Source: Boletus sp. NGJ
Taxonomy: Eukaryota > Basidiomycota > Agaricomycetes > Boletales > Boletaceae
DNA: 64,000 nt
Direction: 5' to 3'
NCBI GenBank assembly: GCA_019096195.1
Contig: JAGTXK010000275.1
Coordinates: 1-64,000 of the forward strand
The notes under the pieces were generated by a model, which saw nothing but the letters and a program-made list of their open reading frames with translations, did no database searches and was not told the DNA's origin. Within the stretch, counting starts at the first letter, position 1. Every line of letters starts with the position of its first letter. Below are positions 1-11,923 of the stretch, one piece after another. Made by a program: the position numbers and the translations under genes.

Positions 1-1016
1 TTAGCCATTTTATTCCAAGACCATGTCTGGTCTATACATGGACTTTCCTCTACCCTTGTATCCAATCGTGGCCCCCAATTCATATCTGTGTTTACCCAAG
101 AGCTTTATAAGCTACTTGGCGTGAAACAAAAGATCTCAACAGCATATCATCCGCAAACAGATGGACAAACAGAACGTGTAAACAGAGATCTCGAGCAGTA
201 TCTCTGTGCATATGCTGGAAAGAAGTAGAACAAATGGGCAGACTGGATTAAACTTGTGCAATTCTCACATAACAACTCTGTGACTACAGCCACAGGAGAA
301 ATACCCTTCAAAGTCACCAGAAACTATGCACCTTGCATGGGTTTCAAAGGAAATCTCACCAGCTTTGTGGAAGAGATCAGACGCAATTATAAGGAGATAG
401 AAGAAGTGCTAGAAGCAATACACAAGAGGATGATCACCTCTTCTGATAAAAAACAATCAACTGCACCCGAATATTCTATTGGCCAGCAAGTCTGGTTATC
501 AACACATAAATTAAAACTTCCGTATACAGCAAAAAAGTTAATGCAAAAATGGATAGGACCATACATGATCACCCAAGTCCTACCTAATGCTGTTACACTC
601 AAACTCCCCAATTCTGTTCACATCCATTCTACCATGAACATCTTGCGCGTCATACCATATAGAGAAACACTGCCTGGTTAGCTGAAATCTCAACCAGATG
701 CAATTGAGATTGATGAAGAAGGGGAAGAACAATACAAAGTTGATTTCATCGCTGCTTCCAGACTAAAGAACAGCAAATTGGAATATTTAGTACATTGGAA
801 AGGATATGATGAAATAGATCATACCTGGGAATCTGACGACATCAACACTGCACCAGACACAGTTAAAGATTTCCATCGTTTATATCCTTCCACTCCACAC
901 AAACTTCATGGATTATCTATTGCTACATTCGCTTCTCTATTCTCACCTTATGAAAATTTCACAGAAAACGAAAAAACAACGACTCACCTGGAATTCAAGT
1001 CCTAAAAAGGGGGTAG
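1..1016 (+). mobile_element. Ty3/Gypsy LTR retrotransposon, 3' part of pol (integrase and chromodomain), broken
   Basis: This is the 3' end of a Ty3/Gypsy (chromovirus-type) polyprotein region; the rest lies left of the window. The first 250 bases encode the end of an integrase catalytic core (YHPQTDGQTERVNRDLEQ is readable). The integrase C-terminal domain follows at about 256-681. A chromodomain with the hallmark YLVHWKGYDEIDHTWE lies at about 778-1005. The region abuts an LTR at 1017. The copy is a broken fossil with a small number of breaks and is markedly CpG-poor, as expected for an old methylated copy. Confidence 0.93.
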
Positions 1017-1480
1017 TGTTATAATATACAATAATTTCAAACTTTTCACTTTGATACTTACTTTTTTATTCCATCAACTCCTTTCTTCTCAAGTCACGTG
1101 ACTGTGCACATAACCATGGAAACAATCACATGACATGGTCTAGAACCGATGACATCATACCTCATGTGATTCACAACCTTTTAATTTCCACTCTTCTCAC
1201 ACAGCCTCATTAATCTCCATCTTACTATATGTAGTAATTTATCACACGCACAGCATGGTCCATGCATCATTCTTGTACATATATAAAGTAGCACTTTGAC
1301 AACTGAAATTCCCAGTCTAATCCATTTATATTCTGCTCCAACAATTCATTGTCTTGGCCACTCTGGTCATTGTAGGATTGGCATAGTACGGACTAGGACT
1401 CCTCACCTGATTTGTTCAGCCAGGACTTGTATAGCCTGCAAGCATTGAGCCTTGTGATTTGTTCCGAAAGGTTCATAACA
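1017..1480 (+). repeat. 3' LTR of the left-edge Ty3/Gypsy element
   Basis: The segment starts TGTTATAATATAC and ends GGTTCATAACA, so it has TG..CA ends and short TGTTAT/ATAACA terminal inverted repeats. It follows the chromodomain directly. A TATA-like ACATATATAAAG lies near 1280. The next five bases, CTCAT (1481-1485), are the likely target-site duplication, because the interrupted sequence resumes there. The 5' LTR is outside the window, so LTR divergence cannot be measured here. Confidence 0.85.
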
Positions 1481-1545
1481 CTCATGAAACCCAGATCACC
1501 TTTGGTTCACCAGATTATGTGTCCCATTGTTATGAGGTCATAACA
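1481..1545 (-). repeat. LTR fragment of a second family, interrupted by the Gypsy insertion
   Basis: Read on the minus strand, this begins TGTTATGACCTCATAACA and matches the first roughly 65 bases of the LTR at 12453-12753 with only a few differences. The match stops exactly where the Gypsy LTR ends at 1480. The Gypsy element therefore inserted into an older LTR lying in the opposite orientation. Confidence 0.75.
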
Positions 1546-2675
1546 GATACTATGGTAGACTACCATGGATGGCATAAATGATTGAAATCACCAGGGGACT
1601 CCAAGTCAGAGGGATATGTACTACTGGTAATGAGAAAGATCTGCTGTAAGTAACTGTTGACAATGAGAGTCAGACTACAAAAGGCACTTCTGATGGTTTG
1701 TCTGAAGCTACACTGTCAGTAACATGCAGCATACTCAATGCAAGAGCTTACCACCCACCCCCTTCCACCAGCCTCTAAGAGTCCAAGTCCAAATACTAGA
1801 CCTGAAGTTTAGCACCAACCTGGATGAGGCAAAAAGAAATACTTACCAGCTTTTATATATTGTTTGAAAATGTGGAAGTCAATATATCAGTTGTGATAGA
1901 AATGCTCTGCTTGAACCAATGTGTGGCCATGCAACTACTGGGAATGGACAACACTATGTGAGAATCTGGGGTTTAGGTGGCAGTGTTGGATGATGTGATC
2001 CACAAAGATAACCTCAGCATTCAGAATACATCACCTAGTTGATTGCTTGACACAGAACATCTTAATGTTGTTGTCAAATGTTGAAAGGAGGTTGAATCAA
2101 TGGACATATGCAAGAGGATAAGGGTAGTTTCCAAGATGCAAAGGTATGGTCATCCACTGCTGTTTGCACTACCACCACTGTTTATGCCAATACATAAAAG
2201 CAAGCCAACTTTGTTCATCTCTTCATTGCAAATGTGTCTAGATAATATAGCATGCTAAATACTAAGAAACAGATTCATAATTATGTTTGGATTTTGACCA
2301 ATATAATATTTTCATGTGAAATTTAGAGTAATTCACTCACTCTAAGACTAGATGAATTTTCATGTTATCAAGTTCTTAATAAACAAATGAAGGTAATGAA
2401 AAATTGTATATCTGTGACCTGAACATTAGTTATTGCAACTGTATTATTGTGCTATGAACAAGCTAGTGAAGCATGTTCTGCACACCATTTTATCTTGGCG
2501 CCATATAAAGATAACATTCAAAAACAAAATGTATGAAATGATAGGAATATGTCATTGTTTGAAAATTCTGCTCATTGCATTTGGGCAGAAATGGTGGATT
2601 GTGCTCATTTAAGGACTACAAAGAAACATTTATAGACCAGCAAGCAAGAAGAGGCTATAGCAGAAGCAGTTGAGA
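1546..2675. other. AT-rich, CpG-poor repeat-derived stretch without a gene
   Basis: No open frame longer than a few dozen codons and no recognisable domain. CpG is almost absent while TG and CA are frequent, so this is probably decayed transposon sequence. The left end of a Tc1-like element appears to start near 2676 (CAGTGACCTTCAAAACTG after TA). Confidence 0.5.
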
Positions 2676-2908
2676 TACAGTGACCTTCAAAACTGTTGCA
2701 ATGCCTAATCCTGATGTGGTGCACACAGCACACCACAAACACCCATGGGAATGTTGATTATCTTTGGTGGGAACAAACAAAGTACACACTCTTGGCTACA
2801 ATCTGGACTTTGGACCATGTGATTTAGGCCAGAGGCTGTGGAGTTATGTCCATTTTAAAACAGCAATACTATTGCAACAATTGTGTATCTCTTGGTATAA
2901 AGTGGGTA

Positions 2909-3899
2909 TTAGTACTTGGTATAGCCTCCTTTTGCCTTGAGCACTGCCTCAACCCTCCTAGGCATGCTTTCAATCAACTTCTGACACTCCTCAAATGATA
3001 TCCCCTTCCATTCCACCTGAACTCTCTCTCATAACTCATGAATTCCACTAGGTTTTGAGGTGATCCCAGAGATGTTCAATGGGGTTGAGGTCAGGAGACT
3101 GTGCTGGCCATATTATAGTTCCAAAATCCTGCTCTCCAAGCCACTCTTTCATCTTTTTACAAGTATGCTTGGGGTCATTGTCTTGCTGAAAGATCATGTT
3201 AGGAGGATCTAGACCATAATACTGCAGAGTATTCAGCAGCTCATCCTTCAAAATCTAAAGGTAAAGGTCTCCATCCATCCTACCATCAATCTTGGCAGCA
3301 TAGCCAACTCCCTGCCAAGTCATACACCCCCACATCATGAGAGAACCTCCTCCAAACTTCAAGGTCTCTTCAACCAATCTATCATTAAGCCCTTCACTTG
3401 CCTTTTTCCAGACCCATTTTTGCCCATCTGACCCTAGGCGATTGATTTTAGTTGCATCAGACCATACTACCTTCTTCCAGTCCTCGATAGTCCAATCCTT
3501 GTGAGCATAGGCAAAGTCCAAGCAAGCCTTGCAATGCCTAGCTAATAGAAGGGGGTGTTTAGACTTCACCACAGCCTTTATACCAGTTTTTCTCAAGTGC
3601 TGGCATACTGTGGTGGTAGAAAGGGGTTGGTTGACCACATTGATGAGAGCCTTGGTCACCTGGACAGCATTTTCTGCCTTTCCAGATGAAATGAGATAGA
3701 TGGCATAATGAAGATTGGTAGGAGAAAGCTTCAATGGGTGACCTCCAATAGACTTCTGAAACTCAGAACACTTTTTGGAGTGGAGCCTGGATATGGTAGA
3801 GGCATGGAGACCAGTAGTGGCAGCAATAGAACAAGCTAACTGGCCAGCATCAAGCATAGAGAAAATAATGTTTTTCTGAGTAGAAGAAATGGATCTCAT
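2909..3899 (-). pseudogene. Tc1/mariner (DD34E) transposase, copy 1, decayed
   Basis: This encodes a cut-and-paste transposase of the fungal Tc1 type. The reading starts MRSISSTQKN at 3899 and opens with a helix-turn-helix (AATTGLHASTISRLHSK). A second DNA-binding segment and the catalytic domain follow: VVWSDATK (first Asp), [14 protein letters not shown] (second Asp) and [11 protein letters not shown] (Glu). Exactly 34 residues separate the second Asp from the Glu. The C-terminus ends GGYTKY at 2909. In-frame stops interrupt it around 3254 (after GDLYL) and again near 3045 (after HLKT), so it is not functional. Upstream frame to 4148 is not coding-like. The left end lies near 2676; I could not find a matching right terminal repeat. 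Confidence 0.9.
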
Positions 3900-5185
3900 G
3901 ATGATGTGGTTGGGAATAAAGTAATATTTATATGTGTATCTTTGTTTGTACTGTATAATCAAACATTGCCACTTATGATGGTATTTCAAAGTAATGGTCC
4001 AATGGCAAGAGAAACAATGAAAATGAGATGCATATATTATATGCATGTAAGTGGAATATAGTCCATGATGTCCTGGAATGCAGCTATGTTGTGATATATC
4101 AGAAGTGTTAATAGAAGAGATGAAATGAAGAGAAAGCGCGAGAGACACTGCATAGATTGATCATAAGATCTAGTATTGAGATGAGATTGTATTGTGGGAT
4201 AGATCAAATCTTGTCTAAGGGATCTATGATGAATCTAATAAATAACCTTGGGACAGCATTGTGGGATGGCATCAGTGATCTGCAGTGTGAACCAGTGATT
4301 GAGGTATTGAAAGGAGGGTTGCTGTGAGGCAAGTCCAATCAGTAGAGTAATCTAGAGGTTGCTCTTGATTAGTAACCTTGTGGTTGGGTATGACTGAGGA
4401 TGACAAGAGCTGTATAGCATAATATCAGGTGTAGTATACTGAGCACTGCATCAGATATCATCTATGGGCAGTGCAGTTTATAGTCTTTGTGGAACTTGTA
4501 ATCAAGTGCAGTGTAGCACATGTGGAATCAAGATGGATGGCATAGTTTATAGGTGTACAGGCCTGGACATGGTTTAAGGTCATATGATGGACCTATGATG
4601 GTGATTGCCAGGGTTAGCTGTGAAGCTACTTGGGTGTTGTATGTGTAGCAGGTATGACTAGAATATTGCTAGTGAAAGCATATGTAGGTGTTACTATATT
4701 GATGGTGTGGTGTATTGTATAATGAAGAATACGATGTGGATATGGCTAGCATATATGGGGTATTCATTTGGTTGTTGAAGCATCATAGTGTGGCATATAC
4801 AATTAGAGATTATAGGATGCAAATGATATTGAGTGTGTTGTAGGGGGGAGTCTATGATGGGGGGCTACTCTGAGTGTATGTGTGATGTAGCAAGGATGGA
4901 GTTTGGTTGGTGATGGACAAGAGTATCATCTGTAGGTATTGTGAAGTGTAGTGGGGAGTGGTTAATATATAAGGATATCAAGGTTGTATCATTTAAATGA
5001 GATGATCTAGACCTAGTATGAGTTAAAGGGAATGGTGTGAGAATGCCATGAGGTCTGTGGGTCTAGATCTATGGATGGACTTGAGCATTTAGGAGGATTC
5101 GGATTATAGGGGCTAATTATAGAGGCTAAATGTGAAAGTCATTGTATAAAATTGGGAAAAATGGTAGAAATAAAGGGAAAAATAA
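3900..5185. other. Gene-free, CpG-depleted repeat-like stretch
   Basis: Dominated by G/T-rich phrases such as TATGATGG, GTGTAGTG and ATCTATG with almost no CpG. No ORF with a recognisable domain. Likely ancient mobile DNA beyond recognition by eye. Confidence 0.5.
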
Positions 5186-8100
5186 TATAGTCTGTAACAC
5201 CGATGGTATCAGATGATATTTGAACTTATGCAGATGTGAGAACTGTACTAGAGGTAACCAATCAACCCAATCTTCTTGCTTTTCAACAGTGAAGAGTCTG
5301 AGATATTTTGAAGATCTTGGTTCATTCTTTTTGTCTGTTCATCTGTTTATGGATGAGAAAGCAGTAGATAGCTTTGATTGTATACTGAGTCTTTTGCATA
5401 AGTCCTTCATTACTTGGAATGCATACTGTGCTCCTCTATCTGACACAATACATTGAGGTAGTCCATGGTTTTTTCAAGCATTATGGAGATATAGTTGAGC
5501 CATATCACTATCTCATAAACTATTGGAGATTAGCATGATCATTCCAGAGTTCAAACTGATGGTGTGTGCCTTCAAGGTAGTGACACCATTGTTTGAGTGA
5601 TCTAATGACACTAAGCATTTCCTTATTGGCTACAGGGTAGTTCCATTCTTTAGAGGTTATAGAGTGTGAGAAGAATGTAATAGAATGCCATTTTCTGTTT
5701 TGTTCTACATTGTATGGAGAGCACTGCTCTAGTGGCATAATCAGAAGCATCTGTTTCTAGTTGGAATACTTTGTCATTATTAGAATAAGTGAGAATAAAG
5801 GCAGTGGTAAATCTATGTTTAAGCATATCAAATGCTGTTTGCTGTCCCTCTTTCCATTCAAAGAGTACATCCTTCAGTGAATCTTTGGTAGAAGTTTGCT
5901 AGACCCAGAAAACTGCATACACCTCTAACATTCTTTGAAATTGGCCATTTCTTAATGGCTTTGACTTTGCTATCATTCATCTTAATTCCATCTCTAGATA
6001 CTATCATGCCAAGAAATTCCACTTCTTGGACACTGAAGATGCATTTCTCTAGTTTTGCAAATAGATCATTATCTTTAAGGCATTGCAATACTTTCTTCAC
6101 AATGTTTTCATATTCTGTAATGTCATTTGTTTTCATAAAGATCATGAGATTGTCAATATAGACAATTATAATGTTATGCATATCTAAGAATAGTTCATTT
6201 GTCATGATTTGAAGAGTAGCAGGTGAGTTGCACAATCCAAAATACATTATGAAGGGTTTGAAGGAGCCTCTGTGACATACAAAGGCAGCTTTCCATTTGT
6301 CTCCTTCTTTGATGCAAACATTGTTGTATCCCTAGCAAAAATCTATCTTCATAAACCATTTTGATCCTTTGAGCTTGTCTACAAGCTGTGAGATCAAGGG
6401 GAGCAGATAATTGTTCTTGACTGTGTGTTCATTTAAATATAGGTAGTCCTATACCATTTGTTTTCATCTGTCTTTCTTAGGCATGAAAAACATGGGTGAT
6501 ATTTGTGGAGATTTGAAAGGTCTGATGTATCCTTTAGATAACTGATCATCAATGAAATCAGATACTTTCTTCTGTTCTTCAAGTTAAAGGGGTATCAAAT
6601 GGCCTTTCTTCAGTTTGAAGGTATCTCTGAGATTTATGATATGATCCCAAGGTTTTTTTGTTCTGATTCTTTCTTGAAGAATACTTTTGTATGCTTATGG
6701 TACTGTTTTGGGATAAGATCTTCTGGTTTTAGAGCTTTCTTCATGGAAGGTTCATCATGTTTCATAGCAAAATTATGAGCTAGGGAATCACACTCTTTAG
6801 ATTCAATCTGGTGTGCAAAAAGGAGTTTCTCTTTTAAAGTCTGACAAGTCCAGGGACATCAAATCATTTGAACCTTTCTGGAAGTCCAATCAATCTTAGG
6901 GTTATGTTTACTAAGCCACAAGTATCCTAGAATCATTTGATTCTTTCCTAGATCAGTTACTTCTACTGTGACTTGTTCACAATGATTTTGAAACTGGATA
7001 ATGATCTTGGCACAATGGGTGATAGATCTGGTAGCATTAGGTGTTCTGTCAACATTATAGTAGTATAGGATTGGGTAGAGAGAGAAGTGGAAGTTTGATC
7101 TCCTACACATATGACTTGTTGATACAATTAGTATTAGCTCTGCTATCTAAGAAAGCTTTGATTTTCGTGAGTTTGTTCCAATGACAAGTAGGGGCAATCT
7201 CTATAAATAGAGTGATGTCATGATTATTCAAGGTGTGAATTCTAGTATTTTCTGGGATTAGAGATGAGTGAGAAACAAAATTAAGAACTGGTTTAGAGCC
7301 CTGGCCAAGCTTCAAATCAATTGAAGACCCCACTTGACTATGATACAGTAATTTAGACTAGATGATCAACTAGATACAAGATTAGATATATTAGCAACTT
7401 GGACACCCAAATTGTTCAAGTTGCTTGGGCTTTTCTCTTATGGTTAGTGGATTCTTGATCTATGGTGTGAATCTTTTGGAACTTGAAGTAAGTCTTCTTG
7501 TGGTCTTCTCTAGACCAATGATATTTATGACATTTGGTGGAGGGTTTCTTGCAATCTTTACCCATATGTCTGGTTCCATCATAATTAAAGCATCCAGTGA
7601 ACCATTTCCTTGCTGGTTTCCTGCTAAATACATTAATATCATATTCTTCTTTATTGTTGACACTATTGTGGATTCAATCAACATCCATTTCATTAGGATC
7701 ACATAATGGTCTAGAGTGATAGAAGGAACTAGATAAAGCAAATTCTGTCCTTTTGCAGAGAAAATCCATGATTTCAATAGTTTCTCTGACTTCTCTAATT
7801 GCTTTAAGGTAGGTATAGACATCTGCTGTGCTTCATTTGCCCTATCTAATCTGGCTTGGCTGTAAGACAGAACTGTTTCTCAATATCCACTGTTAGTTTG
7901 TCCCATAGATAAGCTGTTCCTTTTTCTAGACAAGTGGTAGTAAAGTTTCTAGCTTGTTGTCCTATCATATGGAATAAGACAGTAATGACTGCCTCATATG
8001 ACTTAGGGGGGATTGTTTCTGGATTGATGGCAACGTAGATCTTCATCTTAAGCCACCAATCTTTGAATTTATTGATCTCTCCTTTAAATTCACCAGAATC

Positions 8101-8650
8101 AGAGAAGATCTCAATCTTTTTTGCTGCTCTAGATGATGTGGCTATAGCTGGCACTTTAGCAAGTTGTGTCTGCACTGCAGTTAGAGCTTGTTCTAGTGTG
8201 GTTGCATGATTAACCAACAGTCCAAACTGTGTGACTACTAATGCCATCTACACATCATGATCTATATATGCATATAAGTTTTGCAGAAACTGGTTCAAGT
8301 TGAAGTTGTGGTGGTTTAAGGACAACATATCAGACAAGAAAGTCCTTAGATTAGATTACAAGTGAGATGAAATCGAGAAATAAGAACTAGATAGATCTAT
8401 TAAAGATCAAGTCCAGATATCTCCATTGTAGAATCTATTTCCCAAGTGTCTGCTGGCTGTTTGGCTTCTTCTTCAATAGTGGTTACTTCAGATATAAGAT
8501 TAGTAAGGGCCAGATGGTATTTGTGTCTGGTCTGGCTAATAAAGTTAGAGAGAAAAGATGAATAGTAAAATTGATTAGTGATTTGTTCAATCTGGCTATG
8601 GGGATGTGAGTGAATATCCAATCAATTCACTTGGGTGTGTGATGGTCTGG
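5186..8650 (-). mobile_element. Ty3/Gypsy retrotransposon fossil, gag to integrase, broken
   Basis: Parts read right to left on the minus strand. Gag: about 7846-8247 and flanks, with the FKDWWLKMKIYV region. Aspartic protease: about 6859-7333, with FLDSRANTNC and MILGYLWLSKHNPKIDW. Reverse transcriptase: about 5858-6500, with FGLCNSPATLQ, the YxDN-type VYIDNLMIF and FLGLANFYQRF. RNase H: about 5520-5750. Start of integrase: about 5190-5500, with CIVSDRGAQYAF. The element is broken in many places, has lost its 3' end and lacks a recognisable flanking LTR pair. CpG is scarce throughout. It is an old fossil of a different subfamily from the left-edge element. Confidence 0.9.
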
Positions 8651-8928
8651 TTACTTGATTTCTAGGAGTTGAGTGTTCTAGGCATTCTCATTGTCAAAAT
8701 CTAGATTGTGCCAATCATTCTGATAGTCAGGGTTTTCTCAGTTTGCTGGTTCCTTTTCTTCTTTGATCTCTGCTTGCCCTTGGATGTTCCAAGTAATAGT
8801 GGGATCACCAATTGTGACTGATTAGAATATTGCATTTCTGGGAAAGTTAATTGTGAGGGGGCGAATCTTAGGTATTGACCTTCGAATGCAATATATGATA
8901 GCAAGGAGTAAAGTGGCATATATAGATA
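8651..8928. other. Remnant between the Gypsy fossil and Tc1 copy 2
   Basis: AT-rich, with no intact gene. The last bases (GCATATATAGATA) resemble the TATA region of the LTR at 1017-1480. The sequence right of the Tc1 insertion (from 11924) continues like the 3' half of such an LTR, so this may hold the U3 part of a plus-strand LTR split by Tc1 copy 2. I could not align the U3 itself convincingly. Confidence 0.35.
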
Positions 8929-8930
8929 TA

Positions 8931-9138
8931 CAGTAACTTCCAAAATTGAGTCAATATTTTGAGATCTTGGAGTATTAGCTATATAACTCAGGAACATGAA
9001 CAAATAGAATGAAAGTATAAGTGGGTGCCTAAATGTGCCTGCTCCTGACTATCTGTCAAAAAAGGAGTTATGTAATTTGAATAAGTATCCATGGAGATAT
9101 AGTCAATTCAAATTGGCAAGTCATTGACTCAATTTTGT
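8931..9138. repeat. Left inverted repeat of Tc1 copy 2
   Basis: Starts CAGTAACTTCCAAAATTGAG and is the reverse complement, with scattered differences, of 11715-11923. Both copies carry the motif TTGAGTCAAT at their outer end and TTGAGTCAATGA/TCATTGACTCAATT at their inner end. This gives the arm two copies of a candidate transposase binding site, as in IR/DR-type Tc1 elements. Confidence 0.85.
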
Positions 9139-9176
9139 CACCATACTATATATTAAATCTATAGAATCAGCCAATT

Positions 9177-10485
9177 CTAGTACTTTGTATGACCTCCTTT
9201 GGCCTTGATCACTGTTTGAATCCTCCTAGGCATGCTTTCAATCAAATTCTGACACACCTCTGAATCTATGTTGTTCCATACTTCTGCCACTTTATTCCAA
9301 ATCTCCCATACTCCTTTGACATGTCTTGAATACTTGACAAGCTCCCTTTTGATGTGATGCCAAAGGTGTTCAATAGGATTAAGATCTGGAGATTGTGGAG
9401 GCCAATCCAGGAGATTGATATCATTGTCCTCCATCCATGTTTTGGCTGTGTTGGAGATATATTTGGGGTCATTGTCCTGTTGAAAAATCACATCCTCAAG
9501 AGAAATTCCAGATTCCTCCAAGCTGGGAAGCAAGTTGTCCTTCAAAATGTCCACATATTGATTGGCATCCATCCTCCCCTCAACCTCTGCAAGGTGCCCA
9601 ACACTTCCCAACCCATACACCCCCATACCATTGTTAGAATTAATTCCTTTCTGTGTACTTCAACTCGTCACTTGTTATTGCACCAAACTTGGTGATACAC
9701 ACACAGACTCTCATTACATAATCCATACTTAGTATTTCACATGTGTCACTTTCCTTTCTCCCTCAGCAATTCTCTCACAACAAGAGATGACCGCTGAGAT
9801 AGGCGCATAGACTCTGTTGTAACACTCGTATAGCTTACCTAGCCACTCAGACAGTTTCAGTCTAGGTAAATATACAGTGATTCTCTCACAACAAGAGATG
9901 ACTGCTGAGACAGTTTCGGTCTAGCTCGTATAATCATGATATTTCCTCCTCCAAACTTCACTGTTCCCTGAACCTCTCTGTTAATTAGGCCTCACCTGCC
10001 TGTTTCCATACCCATTCCTTTCCATCTGATCAAATAACCCTCTTCCAGTCCTCAATAGTCCATTCCTGATACTTTAGAGCAAAGGCCAAACACTTCTTTT
10101 TATTTCTTGCAGCAAGAAGTGGCTTTTTCTTCTTTGTTGCAGCCTTGAATGAATGTTTTTTTAGGACTCTTCTCACTGTTTGTGAGAAGACTGGACTAGG
10201 AATGATGGAATTGATATGATGGATAGCTTGGACAGCATTGGCAGCTCTGTCTGTGATGGTTTGAGTGATGATAGCATGCTGAGAAGTGGCAGAAAGCTTG
10301 GAGGGACAGCCAGAAAGAGATATAGATCTATTGGGAAGAAGATCTCTGAGTATCCTGGAGACAGTAGACTGGCTGACACCTGGTTTGGAGGCAATCTGAC
10401 AAGTAGAATGACCATTAGAGATCAGAGAAAGGATGTTTTCTTTTTGAGAAGAGGGAGTAGAATACATAGTGAATTTGAAAGGCAT
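9177..10485 (-). pseudogene. Tc1/mariner (DD34E) transposase, copy 2, interrupted
   Basis: The N-terminal part (10030-10485) starts MPFKFTMYSTPSSQKEN. It has a helix-turn-helix (CQIASKPGVSQSTVSRILRD) and ends at TIEDWKRVI, where a stop (TGA or similar) falls just before the first catalytic Asp region. The C-terminal part (9177-9626) carries [12 protein letters not shown] and [15 protein letters not shown], again with 34 residues between Asp and Glu, and ends GGHTKY. Between them lies a foreign 302-bp insertion at 9632-9933. It is related to copy 1 but clearly a different subfamily. Not functional. Confidence 0.9.
9632..9933. mobile_element. About 302-bp insertion inside the Tc1 copy 2 transposase
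   Basis: Aligning the two transposases shows that about 302 bp starting TGTTAGAATTAATTCC and ending near CTAGCTCGTATA interrupts copy 2. It contains two copies of ATTCTCTCACAACAAGAGATGA (about 9769 and 9882) and three copies of a CAGTTTCRGTCTAG-like motif. It has no coding capacity. The flanks ACCAT and ATCAT may be a 5-bp duplication with one change. It may be a small solo LTR or an unclassified non-autonomous element. Confidence 0.55.
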
Positions 10486-10624
10486 AAGAGATTAAACCAG
10501 CCTTTAAATAGTGTCAGTTGAAGTGATTACTAAGATATAGTAACTATGGTAACCATCTATCATACTTCCATCAAGGGTTACATATGACAGCTGTCCACCT
10601 TTGATAGATCTGATAGGTAGTTAC

Positions 10625-11712
10625 TGAAACGATCACAGGTTATATCACCTATTTATTAGCACCCCCACCTACACTCTCGCACTACCTACAGACGATACAC
10701 TCGCCTACCTCACCCAACCTCCACCCTAGCCTCACCCCGCATACACCTAGAGTAGTCACTTACCGTATCCTCCCCCATATGATACACCATACCACCGACT
10801 ACACCTACGTACGCCTTCATTAGTCATACACTCGTCGTACGCGTTACACACTACGACACCAAGTAGCCTCACAGCTAGACCCCGGCCTCACGGCCACAAG
10901 CAAGGCCCGCACGCCTATAAACTATGCCACCCCCCGTGGACCTACCTGATGCAGCGCTCGGTAGCCACATCACATGACATAACACCGTACGATGACAGAA
11001 ACCCCTCTGTCACATATACGCTCGTTACACGCACGCCCCCCGTAGGCAGTACCTGATGTAGAGCTCGGTACCCTACACAAGCACTAATCAGGAGCTCGCC
11101 TCCAGATCCTCGACTCCCCGCTCACCCCAATCCCTGGCTCACGCCATAGATCACACCCGACGCCATCCCATGATACCGCCGCCAAGTACTAATCAAGCCC
11201 ACGCTAGATTAACCCAAGTACTGATCAGGTGAACGTCAGATCACAAGACCTAGACAAGACCCGATCTATCACCCGATATGATCTCGTCTCAATATCTGAT
11301 CCAACGATCACCCCATGCGATGCCTTACGCATCATTCTTTCATTTCACCTCTCGCCTCCATTCCTATCTATTAGTTCCCCCTTAGATATATCACACGTAG
11401 CCACGCCTAGAGCATTCCGGACTACATTTCACTTACATGCGTATACCACGCACACCTCATTTCATCATTTCACCCTTTCGCCATTGGACACTAACATTCC
11501 CTCGTTCCTGTGATGTCATACCCAGTACCCTACGACGTCATAGCACAGCACGGTCCGTGCGCCACTATCGGTAGTATATAAGTAGCCGGTAGAGTACCAT
11601 GTTTCGCCTAGCCTTGAAATTGCCCTTCTCTCTGTTGCATATTGCTTTAGTTAGCAATGCTTCAGATATTGGGTTTAGGTTTCTTTCTTCTGTTCGTTGC
11701 AAGTTCCTTTCA
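10625..11712 (+). repeat. Solo LTR nested in Tc1 copy 2, with intact 5-bp target duplication
   Basis: The segment starts TGAAACGATCACAGG and ends AAGTTCCTTTCA. Both sides carry GTTAC (10620-10624 and 11713-11717), a perfect 5-bp target duplication. No internal coding region is present, so it is a solo LTR of 1,088 bp. A TATA-like AGTATATAAGTAG lies near 11570. Unlike its host it keeps many CpG sites and is GC-richer, so it is younger than the surrounding Tc1 and Gypsy fossils. Confidence 0.85.
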
Positions 11713-11714
11713 GT

Positions 11715-11923
11715 TACACAATTGAGTCAATGACATATTAAATTAAATTGATGATATCTCCATGGATACATACTCAACTTATATAAATATTTTTTGACAG
11801 ATAGCCAGGGGCAGGCACATTTAGGCACCCACTTATACTTTGGCTCTATTTGTTCATGTTCCTGAGTTATATAGCTAATACTCCAAAATCTCAAAACATT
11901 GACTCAATTTTGAGAAGTCACTA
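11715..11923. repeat. Right inverted repeat of Tc1 copy 2
   Basis: Reverse complement of 8931-9138 with a modest number of differences. The outer end is GAGAAGTCACTA followed by TA. The inner end adjoins the solo LTR target duplication. Confidence 0.85.

Larger units (their letters stand above)
8931..11923 (-). mobile_element. Tc1/mariner element copy 2 with about 210-bp inverted repeats, carrying two later insertions
   Basis: The left end TA|CAGTAACTTCCAAAATTG and right end CAATTTTGAGAAGTCACTA|TA are inverted copies at a TA target. The inverted repeats extend about 210 bp inward (8931-9138 and 11715-11923). They share, in opposite orientation, blocks around ATATAACTCAGGAACATG, TTAGGCACCCACTTATAC and TATCTCCATGGATAC. 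Inside lie the transposase pseudogene (9177-10485, minus), a 302-bp insertion in the coding region and a 1,088-bp solo LTR. Removing those leaves about 1.6 kb, a normal Tc1 size. The flanks (GATATA..TATAAAGTAG) suggest insertion at the TATA box of an LTR. Confidence 0.88.

Noticed and set aside
3900-4148. N-terminal extension of the Tc1 copy 1 frame
   Set aside because: Histidine/serine-rich and unlike any transposase N-terminus; the homologous start is MRSISSTQ at 3899.
7425-7706. Plus frame of 93 codons
   Set aside because: Antisense shadow of the minus-strand Gypsy fossil.
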